From UBA2336 sp964419145 (GTDB lineage Bacteria > Bacteroidota > Bacteroidia > Cytophagales > Cyclobacteriaceae), in assembly GCA_964419145.1 (NCBI GenBank), contig CAYQOM010000004.1, forward strand, positions 313,303 to 377,302: DNA of 64,000 bases, read 5' to 3'. Shown one piece after another: positions 33,490 through 43,512 of this stretch (position 1 is its first letter; each line of letters starts with the position of its first letter). The notes beneath the pieces are model-generated. The model worked only from the letters and a program-made list of their open reading frames with translations, was not told the DNA's origin and did no database searches. The position numbers and the translations under genes were made by a program.

Positions 33490-35763
33490 ATGCGGATTGT
33501 ATTGGGGATGTTGATTTGTTTTTGTTTTTCGTCAGCTGCACAACAGGTGCTGATCACGGGAAACGTGCGGGCTGACACCGGTGAAACATTGCCACTGGCA
33601 CACCTGATTATACTTCCCGACTCCCTTACGTACGTGTCTGAATCGGGTGGTCGTTTTGCCATTCGTGTCCCTCGCGGACAAAAAACACTGCTGATATCGT
33701 TTACCGGGTATACGTCACAACGGTTGCAATTTTCTGCTTTGCGCGACACCATTCTCACGGTTATTCTACAACCGGAGGTGAGTCAACTGCGTGAAGTAGT
33801 CGTTACCGCACAAAACAATCTGCAAACACAACTTTTTGAATCTACACGAACAAGCACAAATGTGTTAAGTGCTAAGGACATAAACGCCATACCGGTGCTG
33901 GGTGGAGAAGCCGACCTGATCAAAACCTTACAACTGATGCCCGGAACGTTGCGCGGCATTGAAGGCAGTGCCGATTTATTTGTGCGCGGTGGGGCAGCCG
34001 ATCAAAATCTGGTATTACTGGATGGCGCTACCATTTACAACACCAGTCACCTGTTCGGGTTTGTTTCCGTATTTAACCCTTCTATCCTGGAATCGGTTGA
34101 GGCTGTGAATGGTGGCTTTCCGGCCGACATGGGCGGAAGACTCTCCTCCATTATTGATGTAAAAACAAACGCGGAACTGGCGGACCAAACGCACCTTGCT
34201 GGTGATATTGGCATAATCGCTTCCCGGTTGTACATCGAGCAACCCATCATTCAGGATAAACTCAGTATCTGGATTGGCGGAAGGCGAACCTACATCGACC
34301 AGGTGGTAAAACTGGTCAACGAAGAATTACCTTACTTCTTCTATGACCTGAACGCAAAAATAATTGCGAAACCAACGGAACGCGATCAACTATCGTTTTC
34401 ATTTTTTAACGGCAAGGATTTGTTGAACATCTTCCGCGACCGAAATAACGATGGCGATGGATTTCTTACCGCGTATGAAGCCATAAACCATACACAAACC
34501 CTGCAATGGAATCGCAAGTTGAACAATAATTGGTATTCCAACACCACCCTAACACGAACCGGATTTCAATACGAAATCAAAAATGCCTTTGAAGATAACC
34601 GCGTACTGGCCTATTCCGATATTCAAGACATTGGTTTGAAATTGGCGATTGGTAATCATTCCCTCAGGAATGGAGCCGCTGTAAAATTCGGTGTTGACTG
34701 GACCCTGCACGACATCAGCCCAAGTGTTGTTAACTCAAGCGGAACCATTTCCGAAATTTTCAACAGCAGCACATCTCAGGCAAGGCAGGCACATGCACTG
34801 GCGGTCTATGGTCTATATGAATGGAACCTGGACAAGCAATGGCTGTTGAATGTGGGCATGCGCGCCTCAGCAGCCGTAGTAAAAAATAAAACCTATGTGT
34901 TTCCTGAGCCACGGATGGCGGTCCGGTACAAGCTCTCCCCAAATGAAGCATTGAAGTTTAGTTACGCTCGAATGACTCAATTTCTTCATCGTGTTTCAAA
35001 TTCAGGCGTAAGCACGCCAACCGATGTGTGGTATCCGGTAACGGATTCCATCCGTCCGCAAACGGCTCATCAGGTGTCGTTAGCCTGGCAACGAACCCTA
35101 CCCCAGCATAGTTTTTTTCTTAGCCTGGAAACCTATTATAAACACATGAATAACCTGGTCGGCTTTGAAGAAGGCACCAATCTGTTTTTCAATACCGATT
35201 TCGAGTCAAGAATTGTTCAGGGGCGGGGTAATGCCTATGGCCTTGAAGCCCTCATCCGAAAAGAAACAGGAAAGCTTACCGGATGGATCAGCTACACCCT
35301 TTCGTGGTCGAACCGCCAGTTCAACGCCATTAACCAGGGCAGGTGGTTTCGATCGCGGTACGACCGCAGACATAATGGTGCAATTGTAGCACAATATGCG
35401 TTGAACAAACGGTGGTCGGTTTCAGCTGTGTGGGAATTTATTTCTGGCGCACGATTCACTCCTGTTATTGGTCAATACGCAGTGGCTACACCAACCTCAA
35501 CTGGGTTTGATCTGTTACCGGTTTATGCACCCATCAACTCGGTTAAACTTGCCGACACTCATCGACTTGATTTAGGCATAAAATTCAGAGGCAAGCCAGA
35601 CAAAAAAATTCAGTACGAATGGTTTGCAGGTGTATATAATGCATACAACCGGGGTAACCCTACAGGTATTGTAATTGAGCAGAATGAAGATGGTTCGCTG
35701 TATTATGAACAACCAGGCTTATTCGGGCTATTACCATTTATCAGCTATGGCTTTAAGTTTTAA
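33490..35763 (+). CDS. TonB-dependent outer-membrane receptor
   Basis: Outer-membrane receptor of 757 residues. A signal peptide (about 1-18) is followed by a carboxypeptidase-like regulatory domain (about 20-100), the plug (about 110-225, LRGIEGSADLFVRGGAADQNLVLLDG region) and a 22-stranded barrel ending FISYGFKF. It takes up a substrate through the outer membrane using TonB energy; the ligand is not evident. The neighbouring DUF4249 lipoprotein gene overlaps it by 17 bases, the standard pair arrangement in Bacteroidota. Confidence 0.93.
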   Translation: MRIVLGMLICFCFSSAAQQVLITGNVRADTGETLPLAHLIILPDSLTYVSESGGRFAIRVPRGQKTLLISFTGYTSQRLQFSALRDTILTVILQPEVSQLREVVVTAQNNLQTQLFESTRTSTNVLSAKDINAIPVLGGEADLIKTLQLMPGTLRGIEGSADLFVRGGAADQNLVLLDGATIYNTSHLFGFVSVFNPSILESVEAVNGGFPADMGGRLSSIIDVKTNAELADQTHLAGDIGIIASRLYIEQPIIQDKLSIWIGGRRTYIDQVVKLVNEELPYFFYDLNAKIIAKPTERDQLSFSFFNGKDLLNIFRDRNNDGDGFLTAYEAINHTQTLQWNRKLNNNWYSNTTLTRTGFQYEIKNAFEDNRVLAYSDIQDIGLKLAIGNHSLRNGAAVKFGVDWTLHDISPSVVNSSGTISEIFNSSTSQARQAHALAVYGLYEWNLDKQWLLNVGMRASAAVVKNKTYVFPEPRMAVRYKLSPNEALKFSYARMTQFLHRVSNSGVSTPTDVWYPVTDSIRPQTAHQVSLAWQRTLPQHSFFLSLETYYKHMNNLVGFEEGTNLFFNTDFESRIVQGRGNAYGLEALIRKETGKLTGWISYTLSWSNRQFNAINQGRWFRSRYDRRHNGAIVAQYALNKRWSVSAVWEFISGARFTPVIGQYAVATPTSTGFDLLPVYAPINSVKLADTHRLDLGIKFRGKPDKKIQYEWFAGVYNAYNRGNPTGIVIEQNEDGSLYYEQPGLFGLLPFISYGFKF

Positions 35764-36619
35764 ATCGCTTGTGTTTATGCTGTTTGCGGCAATATTAACG
35801 ATTGGCTGCTTGCCTGAACCGTTGCCGATTGGCGATATCCCACAACTTAAATCGAAAATTGTAGTATCAACACAACTCATACCCGATCAATCATTGGTCG
35901 TATTGCTTACACGAAGTGTTGGAGCACTGGATGTAAGTGATGACAGCGATCCGGAAGAATTGCTCAACCAGATTGCCATTAACGATGCCTTGGTCATTCT
36001 GGAAAGTACCGATTCGTATGATACGCTGGATTTCATTGAAAATGGATTGTATGCCATTACCCAACTTCAGGTTTCACCAAATGAGGTGTACACACTTCAT
36101 ATAGAATCGGAAACACACGGTTCAGTTAAAGCCATCACCCGAGCGATGCCCGTAACTTCATTTATCTCAGTATCAGCCGAAATCTTCGATACGGGATTTG
36201 ACACACTCGCTACTATCGACTATGCGCTGGAGGATCTGGCCGGCCCAAACTATTACATGATCAACGTGCAACGTGTAACACTCGACTCAGCACAACTTCC
36301 TGAGCCGGAGGATTTTTTAAATCCCACCATCTTTACACACCTCTTTACTGATGAAGGAATTATCGATGGTTCCCTCATCAACGACTCGTTTACCGCATTC
36401 TTCCGAAGGGACTTTATTCCCGGTGATACAGTAATGATTCAGCTCGCCAACATCAGCCCCGAGTACTTCAACTTTCTGCAACTTCGATTGGATACACGAT
36501 TTAACTTTGCCGAATTCCTTGGCGAACCGGTAAATTTCCCAAGCAATGTTGAAGGAGGTTTAGGGTGGTTCACCCTTCACATTCCCGACATACAAATTCG
36601 CAGGGTAGAACAACAGTAA
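35747..36619 (+). CDS. DUF4249 lipoprotein
   Basis: A 290-residue lipoprotein, lipobox LTIGC at about residue 20, with the beta-rich DUF4249 domain. It is the usual partner of CarboxypepD_reg/TonB receptors, probably a surface ligand-binding protein. I start it at ATG 35747, giving a normal signal peptide; an upstream codon at 35675 would add 24 residues read from the receptor's C-terminal codons. The start lies inside the receptor gene by 17 bases, so translation is coupled. Confidence 0.88.
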   Translation: MALSFKSLVFMLFAAILTIGCLPEPLPIGDIPQLKSKIVVSTQLIPDQSLVVLLTRSVGALDVSDDSDPEELLNQIAINDALVILESTDSYDTLDFIENGLYAITQLQVSPNEVYTLHIESETHGSVKAITRAMPVTSFISVSAEIFDTGFDTLATIDYALEDLAGPNYYMINVQRVTLDSAQLPEPEDFLNPTIFTHLFTDEGIIDGSLINDSFTAFFRRDFIPGDTVMIQLANISPEYFNFLQLRLDTRFNFAEFLGEPVNFPSNVEGGLGWFTLHIPDIQIRRVEQQ

Positions 36620-36669
36620 GATTTTGCCTTCAAACCTGCAATATCCTGATTAGATTCACAACCTATTTT

Positions 36670-37158
36670 CTAACGCTCCCAGAAAGCCGGAGGCTCAATA
36701 CCAAGCGAACGCAAATACACATACGCCTGCGCGCGATGATGAATTTCATTATCGATAAAATAAAAAACAGATGACCATACCGTGCCCTCGTATTGACCGA
36801 ACGTAACAATGGATTGCTGAAACTTCTCTTCTGGTATCAAGTTCCACAACCGGTTAATTTCTGGTGTTGCTTCATCCCACAGTTGCAACAGCTTTGCTTT
36901 GCTGTTGTTGTGTTCCTGGTGTTCCTTCAATTCCTCGGTTGAACCATGTACGATCTGGCGCAAGCCGGGTACGGCAATGGCCAGCAACTCCTGAATGAGT
37001 ACAGCACACGTGCGCATACCACCAATGGAATGTGTGAACAATTCTTTCTCCGGAAAGGCTTCAATCACCCTCCTGGTAAGTGCACGGTGTCCCTGCCAGT
37101 GCTTTAATAGCTGATCGGGTGTGATTACGGCTTTCGTTTCCTGCTGTGTTTGTGTCAT
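36670..37158 (-). CDS. DinB-family protein
   Basis: Four-helix-bundle DinB/YfiT-type protein of about 162 residues, with the metal histidines expected in LKHWQGHRALTRR and DNEIHHRAQAYVYLR. The family includes thiol transferases using bacillithiol or mycothiol and many members without an assigned activity. I preferred ATG 37158 over the upstream 37194 because it gives the usual short N-terminus. It is convergent with the DUF4249 gene. Confidence 0.87.
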   Translation of the reverse strand: MTQTQQETKAVITPDQLLKHWQGHRALTRRVIEAFPEKELFTHSIGGMRTCAVLIQELLAIAVPGLRQIVHGSTEELKEHQEHNNSKAKLLQLWDEATPEINRLWNLIPEEKFQQSIVTFGQYEGTVWSSVFYFIDNEIHHRAQAYVYLRSLGIEPPAFWER

Positions 37159-37331
37159 AACGATTGAGTTTTGTGTGAATATTAATTTCACCACAAGCTC
37201 AAACCGAGGAGTGACAACGGGTTGTCAGTAGTTATTAGCAACATAAATTATTTAGATATGTTGCCTTCGAGGACCTTAGAAAACAATAATAGTCAGGTGG
37301 CTGAGGCACTTGAAGGCCTCATAACCTGTTC

Positions 37332-39092
37332 CTACATCTTTACCACCCTGAACTCCACCCTTCGGTTATTGGCGCGTCCGGCATCGGTATCGTTGGTATC
37401 AATGGGCGTGCTTTCGCCAAAACCTTGCGCACTTAACCGCGAGGCATCAATACCCTGACTGATCAGGTAATCCACAACCGACTGTGAACGACCCTGCGAG
37501 AGGTTCAGGTTATAGTCATCCGAACCTTTGCTGTCGGTATGGCCTTCTATCTGGATGGAGATGGACGCATTCTGTTTCAGAAAATCAACCACCTTATTCA
37601 GTTCTACAAACGACTCGGATTTCAACGTGGTTTTATCAAAATCAAAATAGATGTTTTTCAACCGAACGGTTAAGCCTACTTCAATGGGCTGTAACATGAT
37701 ATCTTTAATAACCGGTGTTATTTCTTCGCTGATCACTTCAACGCTATCGGTAGCGTTTACATAACCTTCTGCCGTGGCCACGTACATATACCAACCCGTT
37801 CGTTTTATTTCCTGCTCATACTTTCCACTTCCTGCACGCGTTGTGAAATTCACTTTCCGATCCTCCTTCAGTTGTATTTGTAGGTTTGCCGTAACAGGTT
37901 TCATGGTTTTGTTATCATAAACGGTACCTGTAAGCAACAATTTTTTAGCAATAGGCGTCAGGTACAAGTCGACATAAAGTGTGGTGTCATTGCCGAGTTG
38001 ATCGGGTAACGGAATGGAAATATCTTTTGGCAGGAATTCAGCCCGAGATGCAGAAACCGAAACCCCGTTTACCTCCGGAATGTTGGTTTCATATTTGCCA
38101 TCTGCCTGAGCTTGCAATTGAATAACTTCCGATCCAACTGGTTTCACCTGAACGTTCGCATCAATAGGCTGTTGCGTTTTCTCATTATAAATAGTGCCCA
38201 CCACTTTTACGGTAATATCGCGTGGCACCAGTTTCCATAAATCAAGCGTTCCGCCATCTCCTCCAATTACGGAGCGACTCATAAACACATTTCCGGTTTT
38301 ATCGATGCAGAAATACATTTCACCGGCAGCTGTATTGATGGGCGAACCCATGTTTACCGGTTCACTCCATTTTTGCCACGAGTCGTCTAAACGCGTGGTC
38401 TTATAAATATCTGATTTGCCAAATTTTCCGGGAACATTTCTATCGCTGGCAAAGTACAGGGTTTTGTCATCAGGGCCGATAAACGGACCGAAGTCGTCAT
38501 CGCGCGTGCTAATATTCAATTTTACCGGGCGCGACCATTTACCATCAGCGCCAAGGTTGCTCACGTATAAATTACTGCGTGTGCTGTTCGTCATCTCGCC
38601 AAGAAAGATGATCATGTGCTTTTTATCGGACGACATGCTGGCCCCATAGAACCGGCCTTTGTTCATTTCCTTAAAACCTGGAACTTCAATTTCAGCAAGC
38701 GAGCCACCGGTCACAATCGAAAAACCTTTGGTGTCCTTTTGCCTGCCCCCTTTAATGAAGAGAGAACCATCCGGCAAAGCCGTAAACACCTGGTTGCTGC
38801 GGTGAATATTAAACGGATTATTCAGGTGTACCGGAGCCCCCCATGTTCCATCTTCTTTAATGGTCGACATCCAGATATCATCGCTACCGGTTTTTCCAAA
38901 GGTGTTTTCGGGATGATTGTGTACGAAAAAATACAGCTTGGTGCCATCGATGGAAATGATAGGTGCCGCATCATGATAGAAGGAGTTTACCTCCTTATTG
39001 AGCTTAACCATTTCGTAGCGCGGTGCAAATTCCTGCGCAGGTGAAACAAGCGTGATTGCAGAAAGCAGAAGGATGAAAAGTAACCGATACAT
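37332..39092 (-). CDS. OmpA-family protein with WD40-like repeats
   Basis: A 586-residue envelope protein: signal peptide (about 1-20), PD40/beta-propeller repeats (about 40-290), two carboxypeptidase-like beta domains (about 300-470) and a C-terminal OmpA domain (about 480-586; IYFDFDKTTL, IEGHTDSKGSDDYN, NRRVEF) that grips peptidoglycan. This build is typical of Bacteroidota gliding or type IX secretion related PorE-like proteins, though homology alone does not prove a role in secretion. ATG 39092 gives a normal signal peptide; 39113 would precede it with six unlikely residues. Confidence 0.92.
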   Translation of the reverse strand: MYRLLFILLLSAITLVSPAQEFAPRYEMVKLNKEVNSFYHDAAPIISIDGTKLYFFVHNHPENTFGKTGSDDIWMSTIKEDGTWGAPVHLNNPFNIHRSNQVFTALPDGSLFIKGGRQKDTKGFSIVTGGSLAEIEVPGFKEMNKGRFYGASMSSDKKHMIIFLGEMTNSTRSNLYVSNLGADGKWSRPVKLNISTRDDDFGPFIGPDDKTLYFASDRNVPGKFGKSDIYKTTRLDDSWQKWSEPVNMGSPINTAAGEMYFCIDKTGNVFMSRSVIGGDGGTLDLWKLVPRDITVKVVGTIYNEKTQQPIDANVQVKPVGSEVIQLQAQADGKYETNIPEVNGVSVSASRAEFLPKDISIPLPDQLGNDTTLYVDLYLTPIAKKLLLTGTVYDNKTMKPVTANLQIQLKEDRKVNFTTRAGSGKYEQEIKRTGWYMYVATAEGYVNATDSVEVISEEITPVIKDIMLQPIEVGLTVRLKNIYFDFDKTTLKSESFVELNKVVDFLKQNASISIQIEGHTDSKGSDDYNLNLSQGRSQSVVDYLISQGIDASRLSAQGFGESTPIDTNDTDAGRANNRRVEFRVVKM

Positions 39093-39201
39093 TGTTCCTA
39101 TATTTTTTACCATTTATAAAGGTAAAAACATTGGCGCACAATTCAGTCTATAAAAACGCTGAATTCAGTAACCGGGCGACTTTTTGCAGCGAATGGCTAA
39201 A

Positions 39202-39645
39202 TTAAAACGTACCGGGAATCAGGATGCCTCGCCCACTCATGCTCAGTGAAACAAAAATAATGATAAGTGCCAGCACATTAAACACAAACATGCGCCTGTG
39301 CTTGGCGGTATCGTCAACCATTTTCTTAGAAGTGGTACGCGCCAGGGTAATCAACACAATAGCAATCAGGTTTAAAGAAAGGTGTTCAACCGCCCAGTAT
39401 CGTAGTTCAGCATTCTTCATGGTACCGGCATTGAATTGCACCACATCGCTCACAAAATAGAGTATGAGCCCAATCAGCAATTGCAGGTGGGTGAAAATGA
39501 ATAGATAAAGTCCCAGTTTATTATCCAGGTTGGTGTACGGTTTCTTGCTCAGCCACTTCAGCAGCGACACAATTACCACAACCACCAACATGGTCAGTAC
39601 GAAATAACGTAACAAGGAATGAGAATGTAATAAACCGGTATGCAT
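39202..39645 (-). CDS. four-helix membrane protein (cytochrome b-like in annotation)
   Basis: A 147-residue membrane protein with four helices (about 14-34, 45-67, 88-107, 120-140) and histidines on predicted helix ends (HSHSLLRYF, HLQLLIGL, EHLSL, KHRRMF) that could bind haem. Proteins like this are often called cytochrome B in Bacteroidota, but I cannot confirm haem binding. It is divergent from the channel-like gene. Confidence 0.75.
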   Translation of the reverse strand: MHTGLLHSHSLLRYFVLTMLVVVVIVSLLKWLSKKPYTNLDNKLGLYLFIFTHLQLLIGLILYFVSDVVQFNAGTMKNAELRYWAVEHLSLNLIAIVLITLARTTSKKMVDDTAKHRRMFVFNVLALIIIFVSLSMSGRGILIPGTF

Positions 39646-39726
39646 AGCTTAAAATTTAATGCCCCGAAAATAGTACTCCTTTTCCAAACTTCCGAAAAAC
39701 TCTATAATTTGGAGGATAACCTTTTC

Positions 39727-40692
39727 ATGAAACGCCTCATCTTCACCTTAATCCTGATTACCCATTCTTTCTACGGATTTTCGCAGGACGAAGACCTTTC
39801 TATCGATTCCGCACCAGATACGGTTAAAATTGGTGCCTACATCATCAGCATTCACGATATCAATTTTCAAGATAAGGAGTACACGCTCAGGTTTTGGCTA
39901 TGGGCTTTATTCGACAACGTTGGTTTCGACCTGTCGAAACAATTGGATATTCCAAATGCAAAATCCATTGATGAACCCCTTACCATTGTGGATGTTGTGG
40001 ATGGCACCACCTGGCAATTGATGAAGCTCCGAGCTACCATGAAACAAAACTGGAAAGTGGGGAACTACCCATTCGACAAACAGCATCTGGTTGTGCACAT
40101 TGAAAATACGATTTTCGATAAAAGCAGTCTTGTGTTTAAGCCCGACCAACTGGGAAGCGGATACGATCGTGAACTGACGCTGGATGGTTGGAGCATTTCC
40201 AATTTTGAAGTGATCGCAAACGATAAAGAATATACCACCGTATTTGGAGACCCCTCCTCCGACATGCTTCATTCCGAGTATTCTTCCTTTGACATTATTA
40301 TTGACATAGAACGCGATGGCTGGGGTCTGTTCTGGAAGCTTTTCTCAGGGATGTACATTGCCTTTCTGATTGCTATGGTAAGTTTTGGGCTGCAGGTGAA
40401 TGAACTTGAGCCCAGGTTTGGCTTACCCGTAGGCGGTCTATTTGCTGCAGTCGGTAATAAATACATCATCGATTCGCTACTACCTGAATCCAACACCTTT
40501 ACACTGGTTGATTCCCTTCACTCCATTACGTTCCTCAGTATATTCATCATTTTGTTTCTAAGCGCGGTAACGCTGCATAGCTATCATAAAGGGAATGTAA
40601 ATCAGGCTAAAAAAATTAATTTCATTTCGGCCATTGCCGTATTCATAGCCTTTGTTGGCATCAATTCATTTCTTGTTTTCAAAGCACTTTAA
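39727..40692 (+). CDS. pentameric ligand-gated ion channel-like protein
   Basis: A 321-residue exported protein with signal peptide (about 1-19). The extracellular part (about 30-200) follows the pLGIC beta-sandwich: DTVKIGAYIISIHDINFQDK, a tryptophan in WQLMKLRAT, and NYPFDKQHLVVHIEN (113-127), the position of the Cys-loop proline-phenylalanine-aspartate in prokaryotic channels, here without the cysteines. Four helices follow (about 201-222, 230-250, 262-285, 297-318). This resembles GLIC/ELIC-type receptors; the pore helix is unusual (GLPVGGLFAAVGNKYII). I start it at ATG 39727. A penicillin-acylase-family gene begins 10 bases downstream. Confidence 0.75.
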   Translation: MKRLIFTLILITHSFYGFSQDEDLSIDSAPDTVKIGAYIISIHDINFQDKEYTLRFWLWALFDNVGFDLSKQLDIPNAKSIDEPLTIVDVVDGTTWQLMKLRATMKQNWKVGNYPFDKQHLVVHIENTIFDKSSLVFKPDQLGSGYDRELTLDGWSISNFEVIANDKEYTTVFGDPSSDMLHSEYSSFDIIIDIERDGWGLFWKLFSGMYIAFLIAMVSFGLQVNELEPRFGLPVGGLFAAVGNKYIIDSLLPESNTFTLVDSLHSITFLSIFIILFLSAVTLHSYHKGNVNQAKKINFISAIAVFIAFVGINSFLVFKAL

Positions 40693-40702
40693 TGCTGTTC
40701 TT

Positions 40703-43111
40703 ATGAAATTTATCAAGCGGGTAATTATTGCATTTCTACTCTTGGGTATACTGATCGCGATATCCATTTATGGTTACTTACTAACCACCAAGCCAACACT
40801 GGATGGAACCTTGACGCTTCCTGGCTTGCAAGCCGATGTTGAAGTGTTGTACGATGAATGGGGCATACCACACATTTATGCACAACATGAAGAAGATGCC
40901 TACTATGCACTTGGCTATGTGCACGCACAAGACAGGCTCTTTCAAATGGAAATGCTCAGGCGTGCCGCTTCGGGCAGGTTAGCCGAAGTATTGGGGCCTG
41001 AGTTGGTTGAGGTCGACAAATTTTTCAGAACACTGGGTATCAATCACTTTGCCAAAAAACATACTGTAAAATTTCTTTCCGGTGATACCGCTTCCTGGCA
41101 ACGTGCCGCGTATGCCTATCAGAAAGGCATTAATCATTTCATTAACACAGGTAAGGTGCCCCTTGAGTTTTCCATTATGGGTATACCTAAACAGGAATTT
41201 ACTCCCGAAGATATTTATCTCGCGGTGGGATTCATGTCCCTCGGGTTTGCCGAGGGATTTCAGGCTGATCCGGTTCTGCAAAAAATTAAAACCGAATGGG
41301 GAGATGAATACCTGAAAGACCTCGCTGTGCAAACACCACCTGACGCTGTATTAATTAAAAATCATAAAGGTGACATAAAACCATCCGTTTCCAATCAACT
41401 CATTTCAAAAATCAATGAAGCTATCGAAAAAATTCCAGTTCCACTTTTACAAGGTAGCAACGGCTGGGTAGTGTCTGGTTCAAAGTCTGCATCTGGCTTG
41501 CCGATTCTGGCCAACGACACGCATATTGGCTTTTCACAACCTGCAGTCTGGTATGAAGCACACCTCGAATATCCGGGACAAAGCTTTTATGGCCACCATC
41601 TTGCTGGTATGCCCTTCGGGTTGCTTGGCAATAACCGCTACTGCGGGTTCGGACTCACCATGTTTGAAAATGATGATGTGGATTTCTTTACCGAAACACC
41701 CAATCCGGAAGATTCAACATTTGTAAAGTTTCAGGAAAGCTGGGAAAAACTTAAAACCCGAACTGAAGTAATTAAAGTACATGGTGAGGAAGACATCAAC
41801 TTTCTGGTGCAAACCAGTCGGCATGGACCCATCATTAATGGTATCGTTGAAAATGTGGAAGAAGCAGGAAACCCAATAGCACTTTCCTGGCTCTTGCTCC
41901 AAGTTGAAAACAATGCCGTTCAGGCTGCATACCAATTAAATCACGCGTCAAGCTTTGCTGAGGCGAGAGATGCTGTTTCAAAATTCTCCGCCCCCGGCCT
42001 GAATGTGATGTATGCCGATACTGATGGCAATATTGCGTGGTGGGCTGCAGCTAAACTTCCGGTACGACCAGCACATGTACAGAGCAAACTTTTTCTGGAT
42101 GGCGCCAGCGGCAACGATGAATATCAAGGCTTTTACGATTTCGATAAAAATCCACAGGCCATCAATCCACCCTGGGGTTTTGTTTATTCCGCTAATAACC
42201 AACCCGATAGCGTGGATGGTATTTTGTATCCGGGATACTACTACCCGAAAAGTCGTGCAGGACGTATTTATGAATTGCTCTCATCCGAAAAGAAATTTTC
42301 AATGGCCGATATGAAAGTCATTCAACTTGATGTTACCTCTCACCAACTGGCCGAAACTGCGCACATCATGGCAGCTGCACTTCAGGCTTACGCAAATGAT
42401 GCCGAACTCGGTGTGATTGTTCGCGAACTTAAAAACTGGAATGGCGATCATGCTAAGACACTTACAGCGCCCTCCATCTACTACAATATGCTTTCACAGA
42501 TTGTCTATCGCTCCATGCAGGATGAACTTGGTGTAGCCGCGTTAAAATCATTACTAACTACTTCGGTTCCAAAAAATTCATACCATACGTTTATTGCCAA
42601 CGCTTCTTCACCTTGGTGGGATAATGTACGTACAGAAGAAAAAAAGGAATCGCGCGAAGACATTTTAGTTGCATCGGCCCGGGAAACAGTAAAACTTCTT
42701 AAGAAAAATTGTGGCAACAAACCCGAACAGTGGACATGGGAAAAAATACATACACTCACCCATCCACATGCATTCAAGGATGTGAAACCGCTGAATACTT
42801 TTTTCAATGTAGGTCCATTTGAGGTTGATGGCGGAAGTGAGGTAATCAATAACTTCCTTGTGGGCCTTGATACCACTGGCTATTTTCCTGTGATTGCCGG
42901 ACCTGCGCTTCGAAAAATTACCGACTTTGGTGATATTGAGCACGGTGAGACCGTTTCACCAACAGGACAAAGCGGAAACGTGATGAGTGACTACTACGAT
43001 GATCAGGCCAGCATGTTTGCTACCGGCCAATACCGTAGTATGATGATGAATCGGGAAGCGATTGTACAGCAGACAAAACATAAACTTGTACTGAAGCCAA
43101 CATCCAACTGA
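40703..43111 (+). CDS. penicillin/AHL acylase-family Ntn hydrolase
   Basis: An 802-residue periplasmic amidase precursor with an N-terminal membrane helix (about 5-24). The family is made as one chain and cut into alpha and beta subunits; the new N-terminal serine is S252 in LLQGSNGWVVSGSKS, with the expected beta-subunit motifs ANDTHIGF and the oxyanion asparagine further on. Members hydrolyse acyl amides such as penicillins or acyl-homoserine lactones; the substrate here is unknown. It begins 10 bases after the channel-like gene and is probably co-transcribed with it. Confidence 0.93.
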   Translation: MKFIKRVIIAFLLLGILIAISIYGYLLTTKPTLDGTLTLPGLQADVEVLYDEWGIPHIYAQHEEDAYYALGYVHAQDRLFQMEMLRRAASGRLAEVLGPELVEVDKFFRTLGINHFAKKHTVKFLSGDTASWQRAAYAYQKGINHFINTGKVPLEFSIMGIPKQEFTPEDIYLAVGFMSLGFAEGFQADPVLQKIKTEWGDEYLKDLAVQTPPDAVLIKNHKGDIKPSVSNQLISKINEAIEKIPVPLLQGSNGWVVSGSKSASGLPILANDTHIGFSQPAVWYEAHLEYPGQSFYGHHLAGMPFGLLGNNRYCGFGLTMFENDDVDFFTETPNPEDSTFVKFQESWEKLKTRTEVIKVHGEEDINFLVQTSRHGPIINGIVENVEEAGNPIALSWLLLQVENNAVQAAYQLNHASSFAEARDAVSKFSAPGLNVMYADTDGNIAWWAAAKLPVRPAHVQSKLFLDGASGNDEYQGFYDFDKNPQAINPPWGFVYSANNQPDSVDGILYPGYYYPKSRAGRIYELLSSEKKFSMADMKVIQLDVTSHQLAETAHIMAAALQAYANDAELGVIVRELKNWNGDHAKTLTAPSIYYNMLSQIVYRSMQDELGVAALKSLLTTSVPKNSYHTFIANASSPWWDNVRTEEKKESREDILVASARETVKLLKKNCGNKPEQWTWEKIHTLTHPHAFKDVKPLNTFFNVGPFEVDGGSEVINNFLVGLDTTGYFPVIAGPALRKITDFGDIEHGETVSPTGQSGNVMSDYYDDQASMFATGQYRSMMMNREAIVQQTKHKLVLKPTSN

Positions 43112-43203
43112 CAAAGATCAGCGAAAAAGGATGATTGAAGTGATGGTCATTTCAGTAAAATCATTGTTCCTTAACCATACAACAAAACGATAATTACACA
43201 GTT

Positions 43204-43512
43204 ATGAAAATCCATATTCAAACACTCGATTTTACACCCAAACAAGACTTGCTCGACCTGGTGAACGACAAAGTTGAAAAGCTGGAGCGCTTCAGCGATC
43301 GCATTGTAGAAAGTCGGGTGGTGTTACGGGTAGAAAAATCTGAAAAACGCGACAATAAGATTTGCGAAGTGCGGGTGGTGATTCCCGGTAACGACCTGTT
43401 TGTCAGCAAAAAATTTGAATCGTTTGAAGAAGGCATCCATAAAGTAACCGATACCCTTCAACGCCAACTGAAAGAATGGAAAGAGCGGCAGGATCCTAAA
43501 ACTTTACCGTAA
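43204..43512 (+). CDS. hpf: ribosome hibernation-promoting factor, short form
   Basis: A 102-residue HPF/YfiA-family protein with the beta-alpha-beta-beta-beta-alpha fold (MKIHIQTLDFTPKQDLLDLV, VEKLERFSDRIVESRV, DTLQRQLKEWKER). It binds the decoding region of resting 30S subunits and lowers activity in stationary phase. This is the short form, without the C-terminal dimerisation domain of long HPF. Its 3' end overlaps the convergent DUF481 gene by 17 bases. Confidence 0.93.
   Translation: MKIHIQTLDFTPKQDLLDLVNDKVEKLERFSDRIVESRVVLRVEKSEKRDNKICEVRVVIPGNDLFVSKKFESFEEGIHKVTDTLQRQLKEWKERQDPKTLP

Noticed and set aside
39640..39726. Longer start for the channel-like gene at 39640
   Set aside because: It would overlap the divergent membrane-protein gene and displace the signal peptide that begins at ATG 39727.
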